A DNA stretch of 64,000 nt from Tenacibaculum sp. MAR_2009_124 (GCF_900105455.1 NZ_FNSF01000008.1:1-64000), one strand, 5' to 3'. Numbered from the stretch's first letter, positions 20,900-30,331 are shown. Numbers and translations are program-made. Notes: generated from the letters alone by a model not told the origin.

Positions 20900-21388
20900 T
20901 TAAAACAACGTACTTCTTCTTTCATATAATGAAGTATCCCTCCAGACTCCATGTAGCTGAGCAATTTTCTTTCTTGTACCGACAAACCTGAAACCTTTCT
21001 TTTCATGCAGCTTTATACTTCCAACATTTTCTGGAAACAAACTTGAATATAATGTCCATATATTATTTTCTTCAGAAGAACTAATGAGTCTCTCCATTAG
21101 AACACCCCCAATTCCGTTTCCTAAATACGAAAGAGCCACATACACACTTACTTCAGCAACTCCCCTATACTCAAAACGGCTCGAAACAGGTGCAAGCGCG
21201 CTCCAACCAACTACCATTCCTTCTATTAAAGCAATGAAACGACTATGCTCATGATGCCCAACATTCCATTCATTCCAATTCGGAACTTCGGTTCTGAAGG
21301 TCGCATTCCCTGTATCAATTCCTTCTTGATAGATTCCAGCGACTGCGCCCCAATGATTAAAACTTAGTTTTTCTACTTGAACCTCCAT
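20900..21388 (-). CDS. GNAT N-acetyltransferase, phosphinothricin/methionine-sulfone type
   Basis: 162 residues that fit the PAT/MnaT-like branch of GNAT acetyltransferases over their whole length: GIDTGNATFRTEVPNW in the N-terminal part, VAEVSVYVALSYLGNGIGGVL (acetyl-CoA loop) in the middle and NVGSIKLHEKKGFRFVGTRK towards the C-terminus. Such enzymes acetylate amino-acid-like toxic amines using acetyl-CoA in the cytosol. It follows another GNAT gene with an 8-base gap, so the two are probably co-transcribed. Exact substrate unknown. Confidence 0.85.
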   Translation of the reverse strand: MEVQVEKLSFNHWGAVAGIYQEGIDTGNATFRTEVPNWNEWNVGHHEHSRFIALIEGMVVGWSALAPVSSRFEYRGVAEVSVYVALSYLGNGIGGVLMERLISSSEENNIWTLYSSLFPENVGSIKLHEKKGFRFVGTRKKIAQLHGVWRDTSLYERRSTLF

Positions 21389-21396
21389 AGAACTAT

Positions 21397-21861
21397 TTAA
21401 AGTATTTTTTTAAAACATATACTAGACTTCATATTGGTATAGGGCTCATAATTCGGAATTACTTCATAATCTTTCTTCCTATACAATTGAATAGCTGAGC
21501 GCATTTCCTTACTGGTTTCCAAAACTACATGCTCAAAACCTTCATTTCTAGCCCATTTTTCAAGTTCCTCCAGAATCCGTACTGCTATTTTATTCCCTCT
21601 AAATTCAGACCTTATATACATCCGTTTTATCTCTACACCTTTATTCATCGTTACTTTAAATGCTCCACATCCAACTGCCCCTCCTTCACTATATGCAATT
21701 ATTACGTGATTTAAATGGTCAATTTTGTTATGTCCTCGAAAAAAATCATCATCATCACCATTAACACCAGAAAGATACCTATCTAATTCTCCAACCAATA
21801 TTTTAAAATCACCATTTACCGAATTAGTTCGTATTAAATTAATCACTTCCAACATACACAT
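21397..21861 (-). CDS. GNAT N-acetyltransferase
   Basis: 154 residues, a single GNAT domain. The acetyl-CoA binding segment reads RMYIRSEFRGNKIAVRILEE, followed by GFEHVVLETSKEMRSAIQLY and RKKDYEVIPNY, the usual last strands. Substrate unknown. A second Met two codons in (MLEV) is an equally good start. It lies 13 bases downstream of glnN and 8 bases upstream of a second GNAT gene, so it may be read through from glnN. Confidence 0.82.
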   Translation of the reverse strand: MCMLEVINLIRTNSVNGDFKILVGELDRYLSGVNGDDDDFFRGHNKIDHLNHVIIAYSEGGAVGCGAFKVTMNKGVEIKRMYIRSEFRGNKIAVRILEELEKWARNEGFEHVVLETSKEMRSAIQLYRKKDYEVIPNYEPYTNMKSSICFKKIL

Positions 21862-21874
21862 AAGTATTTAGTTA

Positions 21875-24058
21875 TTACCTCATAAATAAAAGTTCTCGAT
21901 ATTTTGTCAACGCCCATAAATTATCATCAACCAGTAATTCGAGTTTATCCGCATGATACCTTATTTCTTCAAAATATGGTTTTACCTTATTATCATAAGC
22001 ATCTGCATTTTTTTGCCCTGTCAACTTATTTGCTTTTTTCCTTTCTTCAGTCATTAATTCTATTGTGGAATTAATTTCTGCAATATGATTAGAGATTTTT
22101 TTAATTAGAACAATTTGTTCCTTTGCAAAAGTTTCAAATTCCTTCTCAAAAATCTCTTTTAACCCTCTTACATTTTCAATAAGGGTATTTTGATATTGAA
22201 TAGCGATGGGAATAACGTGATTACGAGCTATATCTGCCAATACTCGACTTTCAATCTGAATACGCTTTACATATTCTTCCAGTTCAATCTCATGCCTCGC
22301 CTCAACCTCAACCTTATTCATAACCTTCATTTCCTCAAAAAGTGAAATTGCTTTTTCAGAAATTTGAGCCTTTAAAGCCTCTGGTGTTGTTTCATTATTA
22401 CTTAACCCACGCTTCTTGGCTTCCTTTTCCCATTCCACTCCATAACCATCTCCTTCAAATCTAATTTTTTTAGATTCTTTTATATATTCTCTTAGTACAT
22501 TAAAAATAGCCTCATCTTTCTTTAGCTTTTTATCATCTACCAAGTTATCAACCTCATTTTTAAAATCTTTTAGCTGTTTTGCTATAATTGTATTCAACAC
22601 CGTCATTGGCCCTGCACAATTTGAACGAGAGCCCACTGCACGTAATTCAAACTTATTTCCAGTAAATGCAAACGCCGAAGTTCTATTTCTATCGGTATTA
22701 TCTAAAAGGATTTCAGGAATCTTACCAACAATATTTAATTTCAAGTCTGTTTTTTCCTGTGGAGACAACTTTCCTTTGGTTACATTTTCTAATTCATCTA
22801 AAACACTAGATAATTGTGAACCAATAAATACTGACATGATAGCGGGTGGAGCCTCATTAGCTCCCAACCTATGGTCATTACTTGCACTTGCCACAGATGC
22901 CCTAATAAGTTCTTCATATTCGCAAACTGCTTTTATTGTATTTACAAAAAATGTTAGAAACTGTAAGTTTTTTGTTGGTGTTTTACCAGGACTTAATAGG
23001 TTAACCCCTTTATTTGTAGACAAACTCCAATTATTATGCTTCCCAGAACCATTAATTCCAGCAAATGGCTTTTCATGAAACAATACTTTAAACTGATGAC
23101 GTTGCGATACCCTCTCCATCACATCCATTAACAATGAATTATGGTCAACTGCTAAATTAGCTTCTTCATGTATTGGCGCCAATTCAAATTGATTTGGCGC
23201 TACTTCATTATGTCTAGTTTTAACAGGAATTCCCAACAACATACATTCCTGTTCCAAGTCACGCATAAAACTCATAATTCTCGGAGGGATAGTTCCAAAA
23301 TAATGATCATCTAACTGTTGTCCTTTTGCTGAGGCATGTCCTAATAACGTCCTTCCTGTCATCATAATATCTGGACGTGTTGCCGCTAGGGCTTTATCGA
23401 TTAAAAAATACTCTTGCTCCCACCCCAGAGTGGCATTTACCTTTGTAACATTTTTATCAAAATACTTACAAACAGCTGTTGCAGATTCATCAACCGCCTG
23501 AAGCGCTCTTAATAATGGCGCCTTGTTATCTAACGCCTCTCCAGTATAAGCAACAAACACCGTGGGTATACATAATGTTGTACCATATATAAACGCAGGA
23601 GAGGTAGGATCCCATGCAGTATATCCACGTGCTTCAAACGTATTTCTTATTCCTCCATTAGGAAATGAAGAAGCATCCGGTTCTTGTTGAACCAATTGAC
23701 CTCCATCAAAACGCTCCATGGCTCCGCCTCCTTCAATAGTTTCAAAAAAAGCGTCATGCTTTTCTGCAGTAGCCCCTGTTAAAGGCTGAAACCAGTGAGT
23801 ATAATGAGTAGCCCCTTTTGAAAGCGCCCAATCTTTCATACTCACTGCAATTTGATCCGCAATTCTCCTATCAATCTTCACCCCAAATTCAATTGCATCC
23901 ATTACACTTTGATAGGCTTCTTTTGTCATATGCTGTCGCATCGCCCTTTCGTTAAATACATTCTCACCAAACAGCTCTGATCTTCTTTTTTTCTCCTCAA
24001 CAGAAACAATATTTCTATTTAAAGCTTCTTGCAAAGCACTAAAACGACTTACTGACAT
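21875..24058 (-). CDS. glnN: Glutamine synthetase type III
   Basis: 727 residues, the size of GSIII enzymes, which join ammonia and glutamate with ATP to make glutamine. Markers: N-terminal GSIII extension (RSELFGENVFNERAMRQHM), LGWEQEYFLID, the substrate segment RHNEVAPNQFELAPIHEEAN, the ATP-site stretch INGSGKHNNWSLSTN, and SNCAGPMTVLNTIIAKQL. It is divergent from a second glutamine synthetase, with 190 bases between, where a minus-strand -7 box TATTTTTG can be read at 24083-24090. Two GNAT genes follow closely. Confidence 0.95.
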   Translation of the reverse strand: MSVSRFSALQEALNRNIVSVEEKKRRSELFGENVFNERAMRQHMTKEAYQSVMDAIEFGVKIDRRIADQIAVSMKDWALSKGATHYTHWFQPLTGATAEKHDAFFETIEGGGAMERFDGGQLVQQEPDASSFPNGGIRNTFEARGYTAWDPTSPAFIYGTTLCIPTVFVAYTGEALDNKAPLLRALQAVDESATAVCKYFDKNVTKVNATLGWEQEYFLIDKALAATRPDIMMTGRTLLGHASAKGQQLDDHYFGTIPPRIMSFMRDLEQECMLLGIPVKTRHNEVAPNQFELAPIHEEANLAVDHNSLLMDVMERVSQRHQFKVLFHEKPFAGINGSGKHNNWSLSTNKGVNLLSPGKTPTKNLQFLTFFVNTIKAVCEYEELIRASVASASNDHRLGANEAPPAIMSVFIGSQLSSVLDELENVTKGKLSPQEKTDLKLNIVGKIPEILLDNTDRNRTSAFAFTGNKFELRAVGSRSNCAGPMTVLNTIIAKQLKDFKNEVDNLVDDKKLKKDEAIFNVLREYIKESKKIRFEGDGYGVEWEKEAKKRGLSNNETTPEALKAQISEKAISLFEEMKVMNKVEVEARHEIELEEYVKRIQIESRVLADIARNHVIPIAIQYQNTLIENVRGLKEIFEKEFETFAKEQIVLIKKISNHIAEINSTIELMTEERKKANKLTGQKNADAYDNKVKPYFEEIRYHADKLELLVDDNLWALTKYRELLFMR

Positions 24059-24082
24059 ATCAAAATCTTAATTTTTACACCT

Positions 24083-24090
24083 CAAAAATA
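24083..24090 (-). promoter_or_regulatory. Candidate -7 box for glnN
   Basis: Minus-strand TATTTTTG fits TAnnTTTG, 25-32 bases before the glnN start. Weakly supported because the region is AT-rich. Confidence 0.3.
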
Positions 24091-24248
24091 AGAAATATCA
24101 AATTACACCCCTAAAAAAACAAGGGTCATCTCAAAAATAAAACGTTTTAGTAAAAACACCCCCTTAAAATTTGGGGGTAATAGAAAAAATACTCACTTTT
24201 GTAGTAAATAACACAACAACAATATTTTATAGTAAAAAAGTGAAATCA

Positions 24249-25271
24249 ATGAGTAGATCAAAATTAGAGTACATATGGTTAGATGGTTACTATCCAACTC
24301 AAAACATGAGAAGTAAAACCAAAGTTGTAGAAGACTTTAATGGTAAATTAGAAGAATGCCCTGTTTGGTCTTTTGATGGTTCTTCAACTAAACAAGCAGA
24401 AGGAGGAGATTCAGATTGTTTATTGAAGCCTGTTGCGATTTATCCAGATCCAGCTCGTGAAAATGGTTTCTTAGTAATGACAGAAGTTTTAAACGCAGAT
24501 GGTACTGCCCATAAAACCAATGGTCGTGCCGGTATTGATGATGATGATAATGATTTCTGGTTTGGATTTGAGCAAGAGTACTTTATTATGGACACTCACA
24601 CACAACTTCCATTAGGTTTCCCTGTTGGTGGATATCCTGGACCTCAAGGTATGTACTACTGTTCAGTTGGTGGTAGAAATACTCATGGTAGAGATTTTGT
24701 TGAAGAGCATGCTGATTTATGTATTGCTGCTGGATTAAATTTCGAAGGAATTAATCAAGAGGTTGCTTCTGGTCAATGGGAATTTCAATTATTCGCTAAA
24801 GGAGCTAAAAAAGCTGGTGATGAAATTTGGATTGCCAGATATTTACTTGACCGATTAACTGAAAAATATGGATTCTACATTGAATATCACCCAAAACCAG
24901 TAAAAGGAGACTGGAATGGTTCTGGTATGCACGCAAACTTCTCTAATACTGTATTAAGAACTTGTGGAAGTCAAGCTATTTATGAAAAAGTTTGTGAAGC
25001 TTTCCGCCCGGTAACAAAAGAACACATTGAAGTTTATGGCCAATATAACGATCAACGTTTAACAGGTTTACACGAAACTGCATCAATACACGATTTCAGT
25101 TTTGGTATTTCTGACCGTGGTGCCTCAATTCGTATTCCAATCATTACTGTAGAGCAAGGATGGAAAGGATGGTTAGAAGATAGAAGACCAGCTTCAAATG
25201 CTGATCCTTATAAAGTAGCTGGAAGAATTATTGACACTGTTAAAAGTGCTAAAATTGAAGTCGAAGCATAA
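24249..25271 (+). CDS. glnA: Glutamine synthetase, short beta-grasp type
   Basis: 340 residues from ATG at 24249; an upstream in-frame ATG at 24171 would add 26 residues unlike the family, so the internal start (MSRSKLEYIWLDGYY) is preferred. Family motifs: WSFDGSSTKQAEGGDSD, FGFEQEYFIMD, GPQGMYYCSVGG, GDWNGSGMHANFSN and GISDRGASIRIP. The length and sequence resemble the eukaryote-like (GSII) form found in Bacteroidetes. It makes glutamine from glutamate and ammonia. It is divergent from glnN, so the two enzymes may be controlled from one shared region by nitrogen status; that is inference. Confidence 0.93.
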   Translation: MSRSKLEYIWLDGYYPTQNMRSKTKVVEDFNGKLEECPVWSFDGSSTKQAEGGDSDCLLKPVAIYPDPARENGFLVMTEVLNADGTAHKTNGRAGIDDDDNDFWFGFEQEYFIMDTHTQLPLGFPVGGYPGPQGMYYCSVGGRNTHGRDFVEEHADLCIAAGLNFEGINQEVASGQWEFQLFAKGAKKAGDEIWIARYLLDRLTEKYGFYIEYHPKPVKGDWNGSGMHANFSNTVLRTCGSQAIYEKVCEAFRPVTKEHIEVYGQYNDQRLTGLHETASIHDFSFGISDRGASIRIPIITVEQGWKGWLEDRRPASNADPYKVAGRIIDTVKSAKIEVEA

Positions 25272-25288
25272 GTAACAGCTACAAAACG

Positions 25289-25314
25289 AAAAAACCGCCA
25301 ATGGCGGTTTTTTT
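25289..25314. terminator. Bidirectional terminator between glnA and the exchanger gene
   Basis: Stem ACCGCC/GGCGGT with A-rich 5' and T-rich 3' sides, so it can stop both converging genes. Confidence 0.85.
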
Positions 25315-25325
25315 ATTTCCTTTAT

Positions 25326-26267
25326 TTACGATAATGTTATATATACAAAAGTTATATAAGCCATTAACAATAGTACTCCATCTCTCCAACCTAACCTTCT
25401 TCCTTTTGGAATAAAAACTAAAGGTAGTATCACAAATGAAATTCCTAACATCCAAAAAATATCATGACTAATTAAACTTGCGGCATCCTCTTTCACTTCT
25501 ATTGGGGTAATTAATGATGTAATACCTAATACCGCCAAAATATTGAACACATTTGAACCAATCAAATTTCCTAATGATATTGCTTTTTCCTTATTGATAA
25601 CTGCAATTATAGAAGCCGCTAATTCTGGAACACTGGTACCTACAGAAACTATAGTTACTCCGATTACAGCATCACTCACTCCTAAATTTTTCGCTAAGGT
25701 AACCGATCCATCTATTAAAAGTTCAGAACCTGCCCATAAACCGAAACCTCCAATTGCTAAGAACATAGCTATTTTAAATAGTGGCATCTCTTCATCATCC
25801 TCAGGTACCTCATCTACCACTGCCAGCTTTTGGAAACGCAATAAGTAAATTAGAAATGCAATTAATGAAGCAAATAAAATAGCTCCTTCATAAGTTTGAA
25901 TAGTACTATCGTTCGCTATAAAAAAGTACAACATCACAGAAGCGATCATCATTACTGGCCAATCCGTCTTATAGAAACTTTTTTCCACATCTATTGGAGA
26001 TAGAATTACGGTTATCGCTAGCACCAACGCTAAATTCGCAATATTAGATCCAATAACATTTCCTACAGCTAAACCAGTAGCTCCATTAAGTGCCGATTTT
26101 ATACTTACTATTAATTCCGGAGCAGAGGTCGCAAAAGACACCACTGTCATACCAATAACAATTTTTGGTATGTTCAACTTTAATGATAAGCCTACAGCTG
26201 CTTTTAACAACCAGTTTCCTCCAAAAACCAATAATGTTAAACCTATAATGATGTATAAAATGCTCAT
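25326..26267 (-). CDS. Calcium/sodium exchanger family membrane protein (YrbG-like)
   Basis: 313 residues with about ten hydrophobic segments and the two inverted alpha repeats of the CaCA family: GMTVVSFATSAPELIVSI with GNVIGSNIANLALVL in the first half, and GVTIVSVGTSVPELAASI with GNLIGSNVFNILAVLG in the second. The conserved acidic residues (PE in each repeat) bind the cations. It probably exports Ca2+ in exchange for Na+ or H+ across the inner membrane. It converges on glnA and shares the terminator with it. The E. coli relative is YrbG/ChaA-like. Confidence 0.92.
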   Translation of the reverse strand: MSILYIIIGLTLLVFGGNWLLKAAVGLSLKLNIPKIVIGMTVVSFATSAPELIVSIKSALNGATGLAVGNVIGSNIANLALVLAITVILSPIDVEKSFYKTDWPVMMIASVMLYFFIANDSTIQTYEGAILFASLIAFLIYLLRFQKLAVVDEVPEDDEEMPLFKIAMFLAIGGFGLWAGSELLIDGSVTLAKNLGVSDAVIGVTIVSVGTSVPELAASIIAVINKEKAISLGNLIGSNVFNILAVLGITSLITPIEVKEDAASLISHDIFWMLGISFVILPLVFIPKGRRLGWRDGVLLLMAYITFVYITLS

Positions 26268-26767
26268 GGATTACTTTTTTTGCGAAGATAGGATTTTTAA
26301 CGAGTTTACGAAGGTCGAAACGGAACTTCATTCTACCACTTTTAAATACTACTTTTTAAAGTGACTGAAAATCTAAATTCTTTTTTTCAACCAAAAAATA
26401 ACGTTTTCCCCTTTGCTTTTAAAAAAAAGACAAAACACCCCCTTTACTTACTTTACATTACAAATACAAAACAACAAATACAATTAAAATTTAAAACAAA
26501 AAACAAGAGAACAAAACTACATATTAAAACAAAAAACACTTTTTTAACTACGATTATAAATTCAATTTGAAAAATAACTTCATTTTCATTTGGACGGACA
26601 ATTTGCTTTCTCATATCTTCAAAAAACAATCCCGGAATTGACACAATTTTATTAACAAAAACACTATTAAACTAATGATCACTATTACACTAAAACTACT
26701 TGTAATTATAATGAATTCTATGACATTCTTGCTTTTATTTTATTAATCAACTATAAAAAATTATACT
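26268..26767. other. Gene-free AT-rich intergenic region
   Basis: The short open frames here are A/T-driven and have no recognisable protein character. It should hold the promoters of the exchanger (minus) and the SPFH gene (plus). No clear TAnnTTTG box was seen. Confidence 0.4.
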
Positions 26768-28096
26768 ATGTTAACATTTTTTGGAATTCTACTAATTGTT
26801 GTTGGTATCATTACTCTGCTAATGAATTCAATCATAAAAAACAATAAATACCTCAACTGGTTTACAACAGCACGGAGTATTAAAATAACAACCTTAGGCG
26901 TATTTTTAAGTATTACTACTGGCATGTTTTTCTATGCCGAACCAGGAACAGCCTACGCCGTTCAATATCCTTGGGGAGATCAAAAAGCAGTATTCAGACA
27001 AGGGATAAATACTAAAATGTGGGGACGTTTGATTCCTATTCAATTTGAAATGCCTATCAAATATGTAATTCCTAATTCAAAAGGAAATTTGGGCGACCAA
27101 AGTAGATATGCCTATGTTGATAAGGCTAGGCAATGGGAGTTTAACGACGCAGTAAAAGGGAAAATTGCTACCTCTATTGTTATCAGCATTAATATTTCAG
27201 ATGAAGATCAATTTTTATCTGTTGCTGATAGAAATAAAACTGAAAAGAACTTGATACGTTCTCGTATTATCCCAAATATTGATCAATCAATAAAGAACAC
27301 CTGTAAACTCATGGCTGCACAGGATTATATTTCTGGGCAGGCGGCTGACTTCGACAGATACTTTCAAGACCAATTAGAAAATGGTATGTATGTACTTGAA
27401 GAGTTTTCAAATAATGAAAAACCTGAAGTTATTGGTGACAGTACCGTTGTGAGAACGGTGCCTAATAAAGAATCACGTCAGAAAAGATTTAGGATAAAAT
27501 ATAGAGAAGGACAGCCTGTTAGAGTAAATGGAAACTCACTTAAATCATATGGCCTTACTGTTGTGCAAGCTGTAGTAACTGAAATTGACTGGGAAGAAAC
27601 TTTCGACAACAGATTACAATTGCAAAAAGAAGAAGTAGCACAAACACAATTAGAAAAACAACAAGCTGAAAGAGAATTTTACAGAGCACAGAAAGAAAAA
27701 GCAAAAGGTGAAGCTGAAAAAGCAAAAGAAAGAGCTAGGTTAGAAAAAGCACAAATACAACAAACCATTGCTGCTGAAACGGAAGCCAAAGTAGCTGAAT
27801 TTAACTTAACTAAGGAAAAGAAACAATATGAAGTTGAACAATTCAAGGCAAAAAGTAAAAAAGTTGCTGCCGATGCTCAATACTATGAAAATGCAAAATT
27901 GGTTAGTGCTGGATTAACCCCTCAGGAACGTGCTGAGTGGGAATATAAAACCGCAGTGGGAGTTGCTAAAGAATTAAAAGATTTGAGACTTCCTTCAACT
28001 TATATAGAAGGAGGTAAAAACGGAAACAGTGGGAATTTGCTAGAATCATTAATTGGTGCTGAATTGGCTAAGAAAATGATGGAAAAGAAAAAATAA
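26768..28096 (+). CDS. SPFH/band-7 (prohibitin-like) membrane protein
   Basis: 442 residues. Two N-terminal hydrophobic segments (about residues 1-20 and 38-58), then an SPFH-type domain (about 60-285, EPGTAYAVQYPWGDQKAVFR to VVQAVVTEIDWEETF), then a long charged coiled coil (about 285-385, rich in Glu, Lys, Ala, Gln). Flotillin and prohibitin relatives build large ring assemblies on the membrane and organise proteases or lipid domains. No protease partner is adjacent, so the partner here is unknown. A hairpin just downstream probably ends the transcript. Confidence 0.85.
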   Translation: MLTFFGILLIVVGIITLLMNSIIKNNKYLNWFTTARSIKITTLGVFLSITTGMFFYAEPGTAYAVQYPWGDQKAVFRQGINTKMWGRLIPIQFEMPIKYVIPNSKGNLGDQSRYAYVDKARQWEFNDAVKGKIATSIVISINISDEDQFLSVADRNKTEKNLIRSRIIPNIDQSIKNTCKLMAAQDYISGQAADFDRYFQDQLENGMYVLEEFSNNEKPEVIGDSTVVRTVPNKESRQKRFRIKYREGQPVRVNGNSLKSYGLTVVQAVVTEIDWEETFDNRLQLQKEEVAQTQLEKQQAEREFYRAQKEKAKGEAEKAKERARLEKAQIQQTIAAETEAKVAEFNLTKEKKQYEVEQFKAKSKKVAADAQYYENAKLVSAGLTPQERAEWEYKTAVGVAKELKDLRLPSTYIEGGKNGNSGNLLESLIGAELAKKMMEKKK

Positions 28097-28105
28097 AAAT
28101 CAACA

Positions 28106-28130
28106 GACAGAGTGCAAAAAGCACTCTGTC
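28106..28130 (+). terminator. Hairpin after the SPFH gene
   Basis: Perfect 10-bp stem GACAGAGTGC/GCACTCTGTC, 9 bases after the stop codon, followed by AATTCTT. The weak T-run makes it a less typical terminator. Confidence 0.6.
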
Positions 28131-28346
28131 AATTCTTAACACTTATTATATATTCGAAAATCTAACCTATGTAAAAACTATTTCAAAACCTAAAACAACA
28201 AATATTGATTTCATTAACATAACTTTACTACCAAAAACAAAAGGAAATAACAAATTTTATTGTACTTTCAATACTCATTCCTAGCTATTAATACATAATG
28301 CAGATTAAAGTAATTTTCATTATTTTTGATAGAAATCAACTACATA

Positions 28347-28499
28347 ATGAAAACCGCATTGTTTCAATTATTAGCTAAGGTTAATAAAACTATTTTGCCT
28401 TCTTTTACAAAAAGGCAATTGGATATATCAAAAGCTTCAAAATTCCAATTAGCCATTATTGGGTGGAGAGCTTTTGTTACTATGAATTCATTAAAATAA
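28347..28499 (+). CDS. Small conserved flavobacterial protein (50 residues)
   Basis: The frame begins MKTALFQLLAKVNKTILPSF and ends AFVTMNSLK. It is basic with an amphipathic pattern. I recall similar ~50-residue proteins in many Flavobacteriia, often named SsrA-binding protein in databases without good reason (it is far too short for SmpB). It lies 11 bases upstream of the DUF2007 gene and probably shares its transcript. Function unknown. Confidence 0.6.
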   Translation: MKTALFQLLAKVNKTILPSFTKRQLDISKASKFQLAIIGWRAFVTMNSLK

Positions 28500-28510
28500 A
28501 AATAAAAAAT

Positions 28511-28738
28511 ATGGAAGAATATATTAGAGTATATACCGGGTCTGGTATTTTAATTAACCGATTAGCTTCGTTATTAAAAGAGAACGATAGTCGGTTTATT
28601 ATTAAAGATGAAAAGGAATCTGCACGACTTGCTGGTTTTGGAACTACAGGCGATTCTGTTGAGCTACACATCTTAAACACTGATTTAGAAGGAGCTAAAA
28701 ATATTATTGAAAATTTCACAAAAGAAATCGGAAAATAA
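28511..28738 (+). CDS. DUF2007-type putative signal-transducing protein
   Basis: 75 residues from ATG at 28511; a longer reading from 28463 overlaps the upstream small gene and is disfavoured. The sequence (VYTGSGILINRLASLLKEND ... LHILNTDLEGAKNIIENF) fits the short ferredoxin-like DUF2007 family: beta-alpha-beta with a final helix. Molecular role unknown. It is followed by tRNA-Arg. Confidence 0.75.
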   Translation: MEEYIRVYTGSGILINRLASLLKENDSRFIIKDEKESARLAGFGTTGDSVELHILNTDLEGAKNIIENFTKEIGK

Positions 28739-28762
28739 TTTTATAAAACTAAAATAAAGTTA

Positions 28763-28770
28763 TATATTTG
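28763..28770 (+). promoter_or_regulatory. -7 box of tRNA-Arg
   Basis: TATATTTG, a perfect TAnnTTTG, ends 15 bases before the tRNA 5' end. Confidence 0.7.
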
Positions 28771-28785
28771 CACCCGCAAATCAAT

Positions 28786-28859
28786 GGCCTCGTAGCATAA
28801 CTGAATAGTGCACTTGATTACGGCTCAAGAGGTTGCAGGTTTGAATCCTGCCGAGGTCA
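28786..28859 (+). tRNA. tRNA-Arg(ACG)
   Basis: A complete cloverleaf can be drawn: acceptor stem GGCCTCG with CGAGGTC, T arm GCAGG/CCTGC with TTTGAAT, and anticodon arm CTTGA-TTACGGC-TCAAG, giving anticodon ACG (reads CGN arginine codons after A34 is converted to inosine). The discriminator base is A; CCA is not encoded. Confidence 0.93.
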
Positions 28860-28867
28860 CAGCCAAA

Positions 28868-28896
28868 AAACTCCTAACAAATTGTTAGGAGTTTTT
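28868..28896 (+). terminator. Terminator of tRNA-Arg
   Basis: Stem AACTCCTAACAA/TTGTTAGGAGTT followed by a T-run, 9 bases after the tRNA. Confidence 0.85.
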
Positions 28897-29210
28897 CATT
28901 TAAAAACGGGATTGTTTTAATGATTTTTTTGAATTCTTTCTTTTTCGATTAACACAAATTTTTGCTTTAACACAACTATTAGTTTTGATCCATTTTTTTC
29001 TCAATATTTTTCAATCTGCATTCTCTTATTAAGTTTTTTTTTATTTTGCTCTTTCTTACATGATCTCTAATATATACCTCATGATTATTTTCTATTATCA
29101 ATCTCTAAAATAAACTACCATAGTAAAAATTTAATCACACCTTATTCAAAACACTAACCATACTTTAGATGCAAGCCGTAAAGAGTTATCCATTGGTGAT
29201 CACCATTACA
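28897..29210. other. Gene-free AT-rich intergenic region
   Basis: No gene, RNA or strong hairpin recognised. Confidence 0.45.
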
Positions 29211-30275
29211 TCACAGCCTCTTTAATTTAAATTGTTTTTGATATTCGTTTAGTAAGCCAACCCAATTTTCAGCGTCCTTTCCAAATTCAGTTTTACCGTA
29301 TTTCACGAAAGTAGTTTGCGGAATTTCATCTAAGGGAAAGTAGATTGACAGACCCGTAGCATGCTTATACACATTTCCACTTATAGTCTTTAACAACACC
29401 CCGTCTAAAAATGAAACTAAGTCCATACTTGCAATCCTAAACGAGTCATTCTCTTTATTTGACATTTTCTGTATGAAATACTTTAAGTCGACATAATTAT
29501 GATACTTAAAATCTATCAACTCGGCTCTAAGCTTTATAAAATAATTACGTAGCATTTCGTTAGTCAAAACCATCAAGCACCAGTTATTAAATAAATCCAT
29601 AAACTTATTTATGTTTTTCAAATGTGCTATTGACAATGTAAAATCCTTGATTTTTTTCAACCTGCATTGGTCTAAATACCCATCTAATATTTGTTTTGAA
29701 AAATTAAGAGGACTATCATGTTGTTTAAACAAACTATTATAATCCCACCCTTCGGGTGGTTCTATGTTTTGTGAAGCGATCATGAAGTCAGTAAAATTTC
29801 TAACAGCATAAGAAACTTCTATTGTTGCCATTTGACACATATCAAATCCCACCAATTCAAAACCCTTATTGCTTCTTATTTCTAATGCCTTCTTTAACTC
29901 ATCTAATTCCAGTAAATCATTCTGAGAATAATCATGCGCACAGCCTTCCCATCCATAACCATGCCCCCATAATATCAAGTAATTACTCTCCTCAGGACAC
30001 CTACTATTTCCCCATTTAATAAAACTCCTTAACGTCCTATAATCTCCTGTATTTTTTTCTTCAACAAAAAACTTCTTAACCCCATTAGAATCAACCACAT
30101 ATCGTTTAGACTTCCTTTTCATTTTTTCATGAGACACATAGGTTTTATAACGATCAATCTCAATAAAAACTCTGTAACTACTCTCTACTTCTAAGCTCAG
30201 AATTCCTTTTAACTCTTCCTCACTCTCCATGTCCAAATTATTATCTCCCGCTATAAAAAGAAATACATTTGTCAT
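29211..30275 (-). CDS. Clostripain-like (C11 family) cysteine peptidase, apparently cytosolic
   Basis: 354 residues with the caspase-like C11 fold: first strand VFLFIAGDNNLDMESEEEL (residues 4-22), catalytic His in YLILWGHGYGW (about 107), catalytic Cys in LVGFDMCQMATIEVSYAV (about 148), and a late TGLSIYFPLDE strand. Most family members cleave after Arg or Lys and are secreted, but this one starts straight into the catalytic domain with no signal peptide. It is the downstream neighbour of a 72-residue gene, separated from it by a terminator. Target unknown. Confidence 0.85.
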   Translation of the reverse strand: MTNVFLFIAGDNNLDMESEEELKGILSLEVESSYRVFIEIDRYKTYVSHEKMKRKSKRYVVDSNGVKKFFVEEKNTGDYRTLRSFIKWGNSRCPEESNYLILWGHGYGWEGCAHDYSQNDLLELDELKKALEIRSNKGFELVGFDMCQMATIEVSYAVRNFTDFMIASQNIEPPEGWDYNSLFKQHDSPLNFSKQILDGYLDQCRLKKIKDFTLSIAHLKNINKFMDLFNNWCLMVLTNEMLRNYFIKLRAELIDFKYHNYVDLKYFIQKMSNKENDSFRIASMDLVSFLDGVLLKTISGNVYKHATGLSIYFPLDEIPQTTFVKYGKTEFGKDAENWVGLLNEYQKQFKLKRL

Positions 30276-30298
30276 ATTTACCTGTATTAATTCAAAAA

Positions 30299-30325
30299 AA
30301 AGACCTGAGGTTGTACTCAGGTCTT
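30299..30325 (-). terminator. Terminator between the 72-residue gene and the peptidase gene
   Basis: Stem AAAGACCTGAG/CTCAGGTCTTT with Ts on both sides. It separates two genes on the same strand, so the peptidase needs its own promoter or read-through. Confidence 0.85.
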
Positions 30326-30331
30326 TTTACA

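Noticed and set aside
26361..26644. Short overlapping frames on both strands between the exchanger and SPFH genes
   Set aside because: Composition is A/T-driven Lys/Asn/Phe without protein character; no start signals.
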